Shown: one piece after another, positions 1-8,565 of the stretch | Layout of the letters: each line of letters starts with the position of its first letter | Numbering within the stretch: the first letter of the stretch is position 1 | Assembly (NCBI RefSeq): GCF_016862755.1 | Contig: NZ_BONO01000020.1 | Span: forward strand, 27,352 to 91,351 | Origin: Cellulomonas pakistanensis | GTDB lineage: Bacteria; Actinomycetota; Actinomycetes; Actinomycetales; Cellulomonadaceae | DNA length: 64,000 nt | Direction: 5' to 3' | Made by a program: the position numbers and the translations under genes | Notes under the pieces: generated by a model | Seen by the model: the letters and a program-made list of their open reading frames with translations, nothing else | Told to the model about the DNA's origin: nothing | Databases searched by the model: none

Positions 1-215
1 TCGTCGTCGGTGAAGTAGTGGAAGTCGTTGCGCTCGAACCACCGGACGACCCGGTCGTGCGTGATCGGGGTGGGGCGCCCGTCGTCCACCGTGACGCCGG
101 TCCCGCTGCCGCGGTCGGTGCCGCGGCCCGGGTTGGCCGGCACCGGCGTGGCCTCGCGGCCGGCGGCCGGGCGGCCCGGTCCGCGGCGGGGGCGGCGGTT
201 CCGGAACAGACCCAT
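1..215 (-). CDS. YbjN domain-containing protein, N-terminal part (cut by window edge)
   Basis: The gene reads leftwards from an ATG whose complement lies at 213-215 and runs off the window start, so only about 71 residues are visible. The protein begins MGLFRNRRPRRG, continues with a basic, Pro/Gly-rich stretch, and then has ITHDRVVRWFERNDFHYF. That segment matches the start of the YbjN domain in the neighbouring gene at 407-904 (HQRILDVLDAREMNYG). The two genes are divergent and probably paralogous. YbjN domains have a type III secretion chaperone-like fold and no settled biochemical role in actinobacteria. The family call rests on similarity to the neighbour, because most of the domain lies outside the window. 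Confidence 0.6.
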   Translation of the reverse strand, partial: MGLFRNRRPRRGPGRPAAGREATPVPANPGRGTDRGSGTGVTVDDGRPTPITHDRVVRWFERNDFHYFTDD

Positions 216-313
216 GCGCACACCATACGCGCGGCCGCGGACACCGCCAGCGTGGTCACCCGGTGTTCACCGGAACGGACATCTCGGGCGGCGATAGGTG
301 CGCGCGATCGGGT

Positions 314-319
314 TAGGCT
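314..319 (+). promoter_or_regulatory. Candidate -10 box upstream of the YbjN gene
   Basis: TAGGCT fits the actinobacterial TANNNT -10 pattern and lies about 90 bases upstream of the ATG at 407. No convincing -35 hexamer is visible. The rest of the 190-base divergent gap (216-406) shows no gene or hairpin that I recognise. Confidence 0.35.
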
Positions 320-406
320 CGACCGGTACGGGTGCGTCCGCGCCCGCCACCTGCACCGACGCGACCGCGGGGCCGAGGCGCCCCGCACGACACCCACGAG
401 GACGCC

Positions 407-904
407 ATGGGTTTCTTCACCAAGCCGGACGCCGAGGCGTCCGTGCCCGGTCCGCAGCCGCTCTCGCACCAGCGCATCCTCGACGTGCTGGACGCGCGCG
501 AGATGAACTACGGCGTCGACGACGACGGCGACATCGGCGGGTTCTGGGACGGCCACCTGTTCTACTTCTTCCGGCTCGGCGGCCAGCAGGAGTACCTGCA
601 GACCCGCGGCCGGTGGAACCGGAAGGTCGGCGTCGACCAGTACGCGCGGGTCGTCGACCTGGTGAACACCTGGAACTCGGAGAAGCTGTGGCCCAAGGGC
701 TACGTGCGGGCCGAGGGCGACCTGGTCGGCGTGTACGCGGAGCACACGGTCGACTACGAGCACGGCGCGACCGACGAGCAGCTCGACCTGCACCTGGCGT
801 GCGGCATCACGACCGCCCTCAGCCTGTTCGAGCACCTCGACGAGCAGTTCCCGGCGGAGGCCGCGGAGGCCAAGGCGGCCGAGGCCGCCGCCGACGGGGA
901 GTGA
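407..904 (+). CDS. YbjN domain-containing protein
   Basis: A 165-residue soluble protein that looks like a single YbjN domain. It has an N-terminal helix (HQRILDVLDAREMNYG), a beta-rich core (GGFWDGHLFYFFRLGG) and a helical C-terminal half, ending in an Ala/Glu-rich tail. No signal peptide or membrane segment is visible. I chose the ATG at 407 because upstream in-frame codons give only low-complexity Arg/Pro sequence and the MGFF start resembles the MGLF start of the divergent paralogue. The stop is 10 bases before the HSP90-family gene, so the two may be co-transcribed. YbjN proteins resemble secretion chaperones in fold, and placement beside an HSP90-TPR pair hints at a protein-folding context. 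That link is inference only. Confidence 0.75.
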   Translation: MGFFTKPDAEASVPGPQPLSHQRILDVLDAREMNYGVDDDGDIGGFWDGHLFYFFRLGGQQEYLQTRGRWNRKVGVDQYARVVDLVNTWNSEKLWPKGYVRAEGDLVGVYAEHTVDYEHGATDEQLDLHLACGITTALSLFEHLDEQFPAEAAEAKAAEAAADGE

Positions 905-914
905 CGCGCCGCCG

Positions 915-2912
915 ATGACGGACGCTGCGGCGCGGGCGTTCCAGGTCGACCTGCACGGCGTGGTCGACCTGCTCGCCCGGCACCTGTACTCCGGCCCCCG
1001 GGTCTACCTGCGCGAGCTGCTGCAGAACGGCGTGGACGCGATCACGGCGCGCCGCGCGGTCGACCCGGGGTGCCCGGCGACCGTGCGGCTGCGGCCGCTC
1101 GCGGACGGGTCGCTGCTGGTCGTCGACTCCGGGGTGGGCCTGACGCGCGCCGAGGCCGAGGAGCTGCTCGCCACCGTCGGCCGGTCGTCCAAGCGCGACC
1201 TGGACCTGGGCGTCGGCCGCGAGGAGTTCCTCGGGCAGTTCGGCATCGGCCTGCTGTCGGCCTTCATGGTCGCCGACCGCATCGAGCTGGTGTCCCGGTC
1301 CGCGCGCGACCCGCAGGCGCCGGCCGTGCGCTGGCGCGGGCACGCCGACGGGTCGTACGACCTCGTCGAGCTGCCGGACGCCGACGTGCCGCCGGGCAGC
1401 ACCGTGCGGCTGCGGCCGCGGCGGGACCTGGAGCACTGGCTGGCGGGGGAGACGGTCGCGGCGCTCGCGGCCGAGTTCGGGTCGCTGCTGCCGGTCGACG
1501 TGGCGGTGGAGGTGCCGCTGGGGTCGGGCGCGTCCGCGGCGCCGGTCGACGAGGTCGCCGACGCCCCGCCCGCCGCCGACGCCCTGCCCGCCGACGGCGC
1601 GCCCCGCCCCGGCCACGCCTGGCGCCGGGTCTCCGAGCCCGAGGCGCCGTGGGCGCGCGCGTACCCCGACGAGGCGGCGCGGGCCCGCGCCCTGGCCCGG
1701 TACTGCGAGCAGACCTTCGGCTTCACGCCGCTCGCGCACGTCGACCTCGCGGTGCCGCTCGCGGGCGTGTCCGGCGTCGCCTTCGTGCTGCCGGCCGCGG
1801 TGCCCCCGGGCGGCGGCGGGTCGCACCGGGTCTACCTCAAGCGGATGCTGCTCGGGGCGCGCGTCGAGGGGCTGCTGCCGGAGTGGGCGTTCTTCGTCCG
1901 GTGCGTCATCGACGCCTCGGGCCTGCGGCCGACCGCGTCCCGCGAGCAGCTCTACACGGACGAGGTGCTGCTGGCGACGCAGGAGGCGCTCGCGGACGCG
2001 GTCCGGTCCTGGACGCTGCGCACCCTGGAGTCGTCGACCGCGCTGGCGCGCCAGTTCGTCGCCACGCACCACCTCGCGGTGCGGTCGCTCGCGCTGACCG
2101 ACGACACCATGCTCGACCTCGCCGCGCGGATCCTGCCGTACGAGACGACCGACGGGACGCTGACGCTCGCCGAGGTCGCCGCGGAGCACGGCCAGGTGGT
2201 CTACGCGCCGACGCTCGAGGAGTACAAGCGGATCGCGCCGGTCGCCCGGGCCCAGGGCGTGGCCGTGGTGAACGCGGGCTACGTCTACGACGCCGACCTG
2301 CTGGCCCGGCTCGCCGCGCGCGGCCCGGGGCGCGGGCTCGGCGAGGTCCGGCCGCTCGGCGCGGGCGACATCGCGCAGGTGCTGGCCCCGGTGACCCCGG
2401 AGCGCGAGCTCGCCACGCTGGACGCGGTCCGGGCCGGCGGCGAGGTGCTGCGCCCCCTCGACACCGAGCTGGTGCTCCGCACCTTCGAGCCCGCCGAGCT
2501 GCCCGCCGTGCTCCTGCACGACCGGGACGGCGACCACCAGCGCGACCTGCGGGCCGCGATGGCCGAGGCCGACGACGTGTGGAGCGACGTGCTCGCGGGG
2601 TTCGCCGCGCCCGCCGCTGCGCGGCAGCTCGTGCTCAACGACGCCAGCACCCTGGTGCGCGACCTGCTCGACGCGCCGCCCGGCGAGGTGACGGCGGCGG
2701 GCCTGCGGTCGCTGTACGTGTCGGCGCTGCTGCTGTCCGGGGAGCCGCTGCGGGCGCGCGACGCCGAGCTGATGACCGGCTCGATGTCGGTGCTGCTGCG
2801 GGCCGGCCTGCGGGGCGGGGGCGGCGGGGTCCGCGCGGACGGCGGGGCGGCCGGGTGGACCGGCGCCGACGACGAGGCGGCCGGGGGACCGGCCGGGGAG
2901 GAGCGCGCGTGA
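915..2912 (+). CDS. HSP90-family molecular chaperone (HtpG-like)
   Basis: A 665-residue protein with an N-terminal GHKL ATPase domain typical of HSP90. It carries RELLQNGVDAI (residues 33-43, catalytic Glu34 and Mg-binding Asn38), DSGVG (71-75) and GQFGIG (107-112). The middle domain contains PTASREQLY, matching the conserved Arg-bearing SREXLQ-type segment that senses ATP gamma-phosphate in HSP90 proteins. The C-terminal part is divergent from E. coli HtpG and ends in a Gly-rich, probably disordered tail without a eukaryotic MEEVD motif. The likely role is ATP-dependent remodelling of cytosolic client proteins. The stop overlaps the GTG of the following TPR gene (GTGA), so the two products are probably made together. 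Family membership is clear; the clients are unknown. Confidence 0.88.
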   Translation: MTDAAARAFQVDLHGVVDLLARHLYSGPRVYLRELLQNGVDAITARRAVDPGCPATVRLRPLADGSLLVVDSGVGLTRAEAEELLATVGRSSKRDLDLGVGREEFLGQFGIGLLSAFMVADRIELVSRSARDPQAPAVRWRGHADGSYDLVELPDADVPPGSTVRLRPRRDLEHWLAGETVAALAAEFGSLLPVDVAVEVPLGSGASAAPVDEVADAPPAADALPADGAPRPGHAWRRVSEPEAPWARAYPDEAARARALARYCEQTFGFTPLAHVDLAVPLAGVSGVAFVLPAAVPPGGGGSHRVYLKRMLLGARVEGLLPEWAFFVRCVIDASGLRPTASREQLYTDEVLLATQEALADAVRSWTLRTLESSTALARQFVATHHLAVRSLALTDDTMLDLAARILPYETTDGTLTLAEVAAEHGQVVYAPTLEEYKRIAPVARAQGVAVVNAGYVYDADLLARLAARGPGRGLGEVRPLGAGDIAQVLAPVTPERELATLDAVRAGGEVLRPLDTELVLRTFEPAELPAVLLHDRDGDHQRDLRAAMAEADDVWSDVLAGFAAPAAARQLVLNDASTLVRDLLDAPPGEVTAAGLRSLYVSALLLSGEPLRARDAELMTGSMSVLLRAGLRGGGGGVRADGGAAGWTGADDEAAGGPAGEERA

Positions 2913-4873
2913 CCCGCTCGCTGGAGGAGGCGAACCGCGAGATCGGGCGCGTGCGGCAGATGCCGTACGGGCTCGCGCGCACCCAGGCGGCGGAGCGCCA
3001 GGTGCGGCTCGTCGACGCCGAGGGGCCGGACGCCGCGCGCGCCTACGCGCTGTCCACGCTCGTGGAGGCGTACCAGTGGGGCGGCGAGGTCGACCGGTCG
3101 TTCGTCGCGTTCGCGCGCCTGCTGCGGTGGTTCGACGAGCACCCGGAGCACTTCGACGCGCACGACCGGCACGGGCTGTTCTGGTCGTTCAAGTGGATGA
3201 TCAGCGGGCTCGCGGACTTCCCGACCGTGCCCGCCGAGCAGATCGACCGCACGCTCGCCGACATGGAGCGCCGGTACGCGCTCGCGGGGAACGGGATGGA
3301 CGCGGTCGCCTACGAGCGGTTCGCGTGGGCCCGCCAGCGCGGCGCGGACGACGCCGAGCAGGCCTACCAGGCGTGGATCGCCACGCCGCGCGACGACTAC
3401 TCCCAGTGCGAGGCGTGCGACCCGGGCGACCGCGCCGCGTGGCTGCTCGCCACCGGCCGCGCCGAGGAGGGCATCCGGCTCATCGAGCGGACGCTCGAGC
3501 AGGACCCGTCCTGCGCGTCCGAGCCCGCCGACATGCTGTCCTACCTCGCCGAGGCCTACCTGGACGCGGGCCGGCCGCGGGACGCCGCGCGGACGCACCG
3601 GCGCGCGGTCGCGGCGCTCGCGGAGGCCGAGTCCGACATGGTCGGCGCGCGCGGCCGGCGCGTCCGGCTGCTCGCACGCGGCGGGCAGCCCGAGCGCGCG
3701 GTGCGGGCGATCGAGGCGGACCAGCAGTACCTCACCGGCGGGGACACGCCCTACTCGCGGCTGGCGTTCGCCCGCCTGGTCGGCGGCGCCACGCACGTGC
3801 TGCGCGCCGGCGGGCACGGGGAGCTGCCCGTGCGGCTGACGTCGGTGCCGGCGACCACCGTCGCGGAGCTCGACGACTGGCTGCGGGCGCAGGCGGACGC
3901 GCTGGCGGCGCAGTTCGACGCGCGGAACGGGACCGCGGCCGAGAGCGAGTCGGTGGCCCGCGCGTGGGCGACGGGGCCGGCCGCGGCGCGGCTGGACCTC
4001 GACGTGCTGCCGCGCGGACTCGTGGGTGCCGCGGGTGGAGCCGGCCCTGATGCGGACCCGGCGGATTCCGGCGCTCCCGGCCCGGACGCCACCGGCGCCG
4101 CCGCCCGCCGCGCGGCGCCTGCCGACCCGGCGGCGCTCGTCGCGGAGGCGGAGCGGCTGTCCGCCGCTGGTGACCAGGAGGCGGCCGCGGGCGCGTACCT
4201 GGACGCGGCCCTCGCCTTCGAGGCCGCCGGGCTGCTGACCGAGTCGGGCTTCGCGTACGCCGAGGCGGCGCACTGCGCCCAGGTCCTCGGCGACGACGAC
4301 GGCGCGGCCTCCGGCTACGCGGCGGCGGTGGCGCGGCTGCGCGCCGCGGACGTCGCGGCGCCGGCCGTCGTGCCGGTCGTGGTCGCGTGGGCGGGCGCCG
4401 CCGCGGCGACCGGCCAGGCGGAGGCGGTGCTGGCGGAGGCGGACGGGCTGCTGCTGCGGCTGGCGGGCGAGGACGCGGGCGAGCGCGCGCCGGACCTGGC
4501 CGCGCGCGAGCATGCCGCGCAGCGCCGGGCGGCGGCCGACCTGGACGACGCAGCCGCGCGCCTGCTCGCCACGCTGGGCGGCGAGGAGCGGCACGCCGCG
4601 GCCGCGGCCCGCGCGCAGACCGCCGCCGAGACGTACGCCGGGCTCGGCGCCGTCGCGGACGCGGCGCACGCGTTCTGGCTCGCGGGCCGGCTGCACGACG
4701 GGCTCGGCCACGTCGAGGACGCGATCTGGCACCTGGAGTCGGCGATGGAGGGCTTCGCGGCCGCCCGCCGGCGGGGCCCGCACGGCGAGGTGGCGAACGC
4801 GCTGGTCGACGTCCTGCGCCGCTCGGGCCAGGACTCGCGCGCCGACGACCTGGCCCGCTCGCTCACGTCCTGA
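2909..4873 (+). CDS. TPR-type helical-repeat protein coupled to the HSP90 gene
   Basis: A 654-residue soluble protein made largely of alpha-helical repeats. Several helix pairs have TPR/SEL-like spacing, for example ADMLSYLAEAYLDAGRPRDAA, and the second half (from about residue 405) has further repeats such as AGAYLDAALAFEAAGLL. An Ala/Pro/Gly linker at about residues 375-405 separates the halves. The GTG start at 2909 overlaps the HSP90 stop codon, which indicates translational coupling. In eukaryotes, TPR proteins are classic HSP90 co-chaperones. A partner or client adaptor for the upstream chaperone is therefore the natural hypothesis, but it rests on context rather than a recognisable clamp motif. 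No catalytic motif or membrane segment is visible. Confidence 0.75.
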   Translation: MTRSLEEANREIGRVRQMPYGLARTQAAERQVRLVDAEGPDAARAYALSTLVEAYQWGGEVDRSFVAFARLLRWFDEHPEHFDAHDRHGLFWSFKWMISGLADFPTVPAEQIDRTLADMERRYALAGNGMDAVAYERFAWARQRGADDAEQAYQAWIATPRDDYSQCEACDPGDRAAWLLATGRAEEGIRLIERTLEQDPSCASEPADMLSYLAEAYLDAGRPRDAARTHRRAVAALAEAESDMVGARGRRVRLLARGGQPERAVRAIEADQQYLTGGDTPYSRLAFARLVGGATHVLRAGGHGELPVRLTSVPATTVAELDDWLRAQADALAAQFDARNGTAAESESVARAWATGPAAARLDLDVLPRGLVGAAGGAGPDADPADSGAPGPDATGAAARRAAPADPAALVAEAERLSAAGDQEAAAGAYLDAALAFEAAGLLTESGFAYAEAAHCAQVLGDDDGAASGYAAAVARLRAADVAAPAVVPVVVAWAGAAAATGQAEAVLAEADGLLLRLAGEDAGERAPDLAAREHAAQRRAAADLDDAAARLLATLGGEERHAAAAARAQTAAETYAGLGAVADAAHAFWLAGRLHDGLGHVEDAIWHLESAMEGFAAARRRGPHGEVANALVDVLRRSGQDSRADDLARSLTS

Positions 4874-4942
4874 CGCGCGCCGCCCGTGGCGGGCGCCGCC
4901 CTGCGCCACGCCGCCCTGAGCCACGCCGCCCTGAGCCACGTC

Positions 4943-5008
4943 CGCCGAGATGGCAGCTCTCGGCTGTCGCGGGGCGCTCGCGCACAGCCGAGAGGTGCCA
5001 TCTCGGCG
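4943..5008. repeat. Palindromic intergenic element A (66 bp)
   Basis: The left arm begins CGCCGAGATGGCAGCTCTC and the right arm is its reverse complement with one mismatch over 25 bases (CGCCGAGATGGCA, then g/c, then CTCTCGGCTGT). The apex is about 14 bases. It lies 70 bases after the TPR gene stop. The ends match elements at 5038-5104, 32262-32337 and 62749-62814, but the interior does not. There is no U-tract, so it is not a classic terminator, though it could fold in RNA. The surrounding gap 4874-5201 holds this element, element B, a G-rich tract and a promoter, and no gene. Confidence 0.85.
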
Positions 5009-5037
5009 AGTCGTCCTGCGCACGCGAGGTCGCCTCT

Positions 5038-5136
<99 letters not shown>

Positions 5137-5189
5137 GTGCGGGGTGGCGGTGGCGGGCGTGCGCGGCGGGGGTGGCGCGCGCGGCGGGA

Positions 5190-5195
5190 TACCGT
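5190..5195 (+). promoter_or_regulatory. -10 box for the extradiol-dioxygenase-like gene
   Basis: TACCGT lies six bases before the GTG at 5202, the spacing expected for leaderless transcription starting at or next to the start codon. Confidence 0.55.
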
Positions 5196-5201
5196 CGGGG
5201 G

Positions 5202-6170
5202 GTGAGCCTGGCCGTGGTGTTCCTGCCCGACACCGCCCTGCTCGTCCCCGGCGCCGCCGGCCGGGCCGACCCCGCCGCCGGGCTGCGGGACGCGGCGGTG
5301 GCGGCGCTCGCGGACCTCGCCGGCGCCGACGCGCGCGGCGGGCGGGTGCTCGTCGTCGCGCCCGCGCGCGGGGACCGGTTCCTGCCGCACCCCGTCGCCC
5401 CCGGGCTCGGCGCCGCCGGTCTCCTCCTGCCCGACGTCGCGCCGGCCGTGGGCTCCGCGCCGGCCGCCGGAGCCGGGTCCGCGCCGGCCGCCGTACCCGG
5501 TGCCGAGCCCGGTGCCGCGATCGCCGACGTCCCGGCGTCGGCCGCGCTCGTGCTGCTCCGCGCGGCCCGGGTCACCGCGCCGGTCGACGTCCTCGAGATC
5601 GCGCGCCCCGCCGCCGCTCCCGCCACCGACGCGCCCCCGAGCGGTCCTGACCTCGACCCCGCCGCCGGGGCCCACGCCGTGCCGGTCGCCGACGCGCCCC
5701 CGACCGGTCCGACCGACCCCGGTCCCGCCGCCGTCGCTCACGCCGCGCCCGGCGACCTGCGCGCGCTCGTCGTCGTCGGGTCGCTGAGCGCGCGGCACGG
5801 CCCGGACGCGCCGCTGGCCGACGACCCCAGAGCCCCGGACGCCGACGCCGCCCTGCTGGCCGCGCTCGCCGAGGGACCCGCGGCGCTGGCCCGCGCGCTC
5901 GACGACCTCGGCCCCGCCGCGGCCCGCGACCTCGCCGTCTCCGGCTGGGCCCCGTGGCGCGCGGCGCTCGCCCTGCTGCCCGCCGGCACGCCCGACGTGA
6001 CCGCCACGACCGACGTGACCGCCACGCCCGGCGCGGCCGCCACGCCCCGGACTCCGCACGCCGAGGTCGTCGCCGGCGCCCAGCACGCCGTCGTCGCCTG
6101 GCGCGTCACCGGCCCGGACGACACCGACGTGCACCCGCACGCCCCGCACCACCCCGAGGAGCCCCGTTGA
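5202..6170 (+). CDS. Class III extradiol dioxygenase subunit B-like protein
   Basis: A 322-residue protein beginning MSLAVVFLPDTALLVPGAAGR. I recognise it by start and position as the LigB-like protein commonly found just before miaA in actinobacteria. The core pattern is LVVAPARGD early and ALVVVGSLSARHG later. Several Ala/Pro-rich inserts (about residues 85-110 and 140-180) are probably disordered. The usual metal-binding His residues of true extradiol dioxygenases are not clearly recognisable, so enzyme activity is doubtful. The GTG start follows a TACCGT box by six bases. The stop overlaps the TTG start of miaA by four bases (TTGA), pointing to translational coupling with the tRNA-modification gene. 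Confidence 0.7.
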   Translation: MSLAVVFLPDTALLVPGAAGRADPAAGLRDAAVAALADLAGADARGGRVLVVAPARGDRFLPHPVAPGLGAAGLLLPDVAPAVGSAPAAGAGSAPAAVPGAEPGAAIADVPASAALVLLRAARVTAPVDVLEIARPAAAPATDAPPSGPDLDPAAGAHAVPVADAPPTGPTDPGPAAVAHAAPGDLRALVVVGSLSARHGPDAPLADDPRAPDADAALLAALAEGPAALARALDDLGPAAARDLAVSGWAPWRAALALLPAGTPDVTATTDVTATPGAAATPRTPHAEVVAGAQHAVVAWRVTGPDDTDVHPHAPHHPEEPR

Positions 6171-7123
6171 CCGTCGTCGTCGCCGTGGTCGGTCCGACCG
6201 CGACCGGCAAGTCCGACCTGGGGCTGGCGCTCGCCGAGCGCCTGGGCGGCGAGGTCGTGAACGCCGACGCCCTCCAGCTGTACCGGGGCCTGGACATCGG
6301 CACCGCCAAGCTCCCGGTGGCGGAGCGCCGCGGGGTGCCGCACCACCTGCTCGACGTGCTCGACCCCGACGAGGACGCCACGGTGGCCGCGTACCAGCGG
6401 GACGCCCGCGCGGCGCTCGCCGACATCGCCGCGCGCGGGCGCCGCGCCGTCGCGGTGGGTGGCTCCGGGCTGTACGTGCGGTCCCTGCTCGATCACATGG
6501 AGTTCCCGGGCACCGACCCCGACGTGCGGGCGGCCCTGGAGGCGCGCGTCGAGGCCGAGGGCGCCCGCGCGCTGCACGCGGAGCTCGAGGCGGCGGACCC
6601 CGTCGCCGCCGGGAACATCGGCCCTCGCAACGCGCGCCGCATCGTCCGGGCGCTGGAGGTCATCGCGCTGACCGGCCGGCCGTACTCGGCCAACCTGCCG
6701 AGCCACGACTACGAGGTCCCGGCCGTGCAGATCGGCCTGGACTGCGACCGCGCCGTCCTGGACGAGCGCGTGCAGGCCCGGGTCGACCGGATGTGGGCGG
6801 CCGGGCTCGTCGACGAGGTCCGCGGGCTCCTCGGGCGCGGCATCGGCCGGACGGCGTCGCGAGCGGTCGGCTACGCCGAGGTGCTGGCGGCGCTGCGCGG
6901 CGAGATCACCGAGGAGGAGGCACGCGACCAGGTCGTCGCCGGCACCCGACGGCTGGCCCGCAAGCAGATGGGCTGGTTCGGCCGGGACCCGCGGGTGCAC
7001 TGGCTCGACGCGCGCGACCCGGAGCTCGTCGACCGGGCGCTCGCGCTCGTCGCCGCCGCGGACGCCGGGACGCTCGGGCTCGCCACGGACGACCCGGCCC
7101 CGCGCCGTAGTCTGGGCTCATGA
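6167..7123 (+). CDS. miaA: tRNA dimethylallyltransferase MiaA
   Basis: A 318-residue enzyme that transfers a dimethylallyl group from DMAPP to N6 of adenosine 37 in tRNAs reading U-starting codons. The N-terminal P-loop GPTATGKSD is at about residues 8-16. Further family motifs are NADALQLYRGLDIGTAK, GVPHHLLDVLDPDE and AVGGSGLYVRSLLD, and the C-terminal part has RASRAVGYAEVL-like sequence (TASRAVGYAEVL) and the KQMGWF motif that contacts tRNA. The TTG start at 6167 overlaps the preceding stop and gives the normal N-terminus just ahead of the P-loop. The stop overlaps the dapF ATG (ATGA). Confidence 0.95.
   Translation: MTVVVAVVGPTATGKSDLGLALAERLGGEVVNADALQLYRGLDIGTAKLPVAERRGVPHHLLDVLDPDEDATVAAYQRDARAALADIAARGRRAVAVGGSGLYVRSLLDHMEFPGTDPDVRAALEARVEAEGARALHAELEAADPVAAGNIGPRNARRIVRALEVIALTGRPYSANLPSHDYEVPAVQIGLDCDRAVLDERVQARVDRMWAAGLVDEVRGLLGRGIGRTASRAVGYAEVLAALRGEITEEEARDQVVAGTRRLARKQMGWFGRDPRVHWLDARDPELVDRALALVAAADAGTLGLATDDPAPRRSLGS
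7108..7113 (+). promoter_or_regulatory. Candidate internal -10 box for dapF
   Basis: TAGTCT lies inside the end of miaA, six bases before the dapF ATG at 7120. The spacing suggests dapF may also have its own leaderless transcript. Confidence 0.5.
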
Positions 7124-8091
7124 CCGCCCCCGCCGCGTCCCCGGCCGCCCGCGCCCTGCCCGGCTCCGTCGAGCCGCTGCGCGTGACGAAGGGCCATGGC
7201 ACGCAGAACGACTTCGTGCTGCTCGACGGCCGGACCGGCGTCGCGCTGGACGCGGACCTGGTGCGCGCGCTCGCCGACCGCCGGGCGGGCATCGGCGGCG
7301 ACGGCGTCATCCGGCTGGTCGCCAGCGCCGACCTCCCCGAGGGCGCCGCCGTCCTCGCCGAGGACCCCGCCGCCACGTGGTTCATGGACTACCGCAACGC
7401 GGACGGATCGATCGCCGAGATGTGCGGCAACGGCGTGCGGGTCGTCGCGGAGTACGCCCGCGCGCTCGGCCTGTGGGACCCGGCGGCGGGCGAGCTCGTG
7501 CTCGGCACCCGCGCCGGCGTGCGCCGCGTCCGCGAGGCCGCCGGTCCCGCGGGCGAGACCTGGTACGCCGTCGACATGGGGGAGTGGCGCCTGCCCGGGG
7601 GGCCGGAGGCGGCGGCCGCAGGCGCGGACGCGCAGGTCGACGTGACTGGCCTGACCGTGGCGCGCCCGGCGCTGAGCGTCGACCTCGGCAACCCGCACAC
7701 CGTGCTGGCGCTCGCGGACGACGCCGAGCTCGCCGCCGCCGACCTGACCCGCGCGCCGGTCGTCGACCCGGTGCCGCCGCACGGCACGAACGTCGAGCTC
7801 GTCGTCCCGCTCGGCGAGCAGCGGCTGCAGGACGGCACCGTCGTGGGCCGCGTGCGGATGCGCGTGCACGAGCGCGGCGTCGGCGAGACCCGCTCCTGCG
7901 GCACGGGCGCGTGCGCCGCGGCGCTGGCGGTGCGGGCGTGGGCCGGCCCCCAGGCGCCGGACGTGTGGCTGGTCGACGTGCCCGGCGGGACGGTCCGGGT
8001 CGCGACGCTGCCCGACGGGCACGTGGAGCTCGCCGGCCCGGCGGTGCTGGTCGCGGACCTGGACGTCGACCCGGCGGCGCTGCGCGGCTGA
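7120..8091 (+). CDS. dapF: Diaminopimelate epimerase
   Basis: A 323-residue PLP-independent epimerase converting LL- to meso-diaminopimelate in lysine biosynthesis. The two catalytic cysteines are visible: Cys102 in EMCGNGVR and Cys260 in RSCGTGACAA. Other family signatures are GHGTQNDFVLLD near the N-terminus and GNPHTV in the middle. It is somewhat longer than E. coli DapF (274) because of loop insertions and an N-terminal extension of about 18 residues. It overlaps miaA by four bases. Meso-DAP made here feeds lysine synthesis; whether it also enters peptidoglycan is discussed under murE. Confidence 0.95.
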   Translation: MTAPAASPAARALPGSVEPLRVTKGHGTQNDFVLLDGRTGVALDADLVRALADRRAGIGGDGVIRLVASADLPEGAAVLAEDPAATWFMDYRNADGSIAEMCGNGVRVVAEYARALGLWDPAAGELVLGTRAGVRRVREAAGPAGETWYAVDMGEWRLPGGPEAAAAGADAQVDVTGLTVARPALSVDLGNPHTVLALADDAELAAADLTRAPVVDPVPPHGTNVELVVPLGEQRLQDGTVVGRVRMRVHERGVGETRSCGTGACAAALAVRAWAGPQAPDVWLVDVPGGTVRVATLPDGHVELAGPAVLVADLDVDPAALRG

Positions 8092-8207
8092 CGCGCGCGC
8101 CGGGGCGCCCGGCCACCCCGCCGGTCCCGCGTGGCCCGCGGTCCCACCCCGGCCCCGCGAGGCCCCGCCTCCGGAACACCCCGTTGCGCTCCCGCGTTGC
8201 ACAGGCC

Positions 8208-8540
8208 GTGACCGACCCGACGACCGCACCCGCCGTGACGGCCGAGGACCTGCGCCGCCCCCTGGGCCGCGACGCGACGTTCCTCCAGCTGTCGTCCGGC
8301 TTCTGCGCGCCGTGCCGGGCGACCCGCCGGGTCCTCGAGCGCGTGGCCGCGACCCGCGACGGCGTCGCGCACGTCGAGGTCGACGTCGCCCACCGGGCCG
8401 ACCTGGCCGAGCGGTTCGGCGTCACCGAGACGCCGACGGTCGTGCTGCTCGACGCCGACGGCGCCCCGGCGCTGCGGGTCACCGGCGTGCCGTCGCTCGC
8501 GCAGGCCCGCGCCGCGGTGGCGGCCCTCGCCGGCGCCTGA
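8208..8540 (+). CDS. Thioredoxin-family protein
   Basis: A 110-residue single-domain thioredoxin fold without signal peptide or membrane anchor. The active site is FCAPCRATRR with Cys33 and Cys36. Next comes HVEVDVAHRADLAERFGVTETPTVVLL, which contains the cis-proline segment TPT. A CAPC centre differs from classical CGPC, so the redox potential may differ. The GTG at 8208 is the only start that gives the normal N-terminus. It sits 116 bases after dapF and faces the methyltransferase gene convergently with a 25-base gap. Substrates are unknown. Confidence 0.85.
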   Translation: MTDPTTAPAVTAEDLRRPLGRDATFLQLSSGFCAPCRATRRVLERVAATRDGVAHVEVDVAHRADLAERFGVTETPTVVLLDADGAPALRVTGVPSLAQARAAVAALAGA

Positions 8541-8565
8541 GCGCGGCGCCGAGCCCGGGCGGGCC

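Noticed and set aside
915..4873. HSP90-TPR pair as a phage-defence system
   Set aside because: No nuclease, NTPase effector or mobile context accompanies it; a housekeeping chaperone role is simpler.
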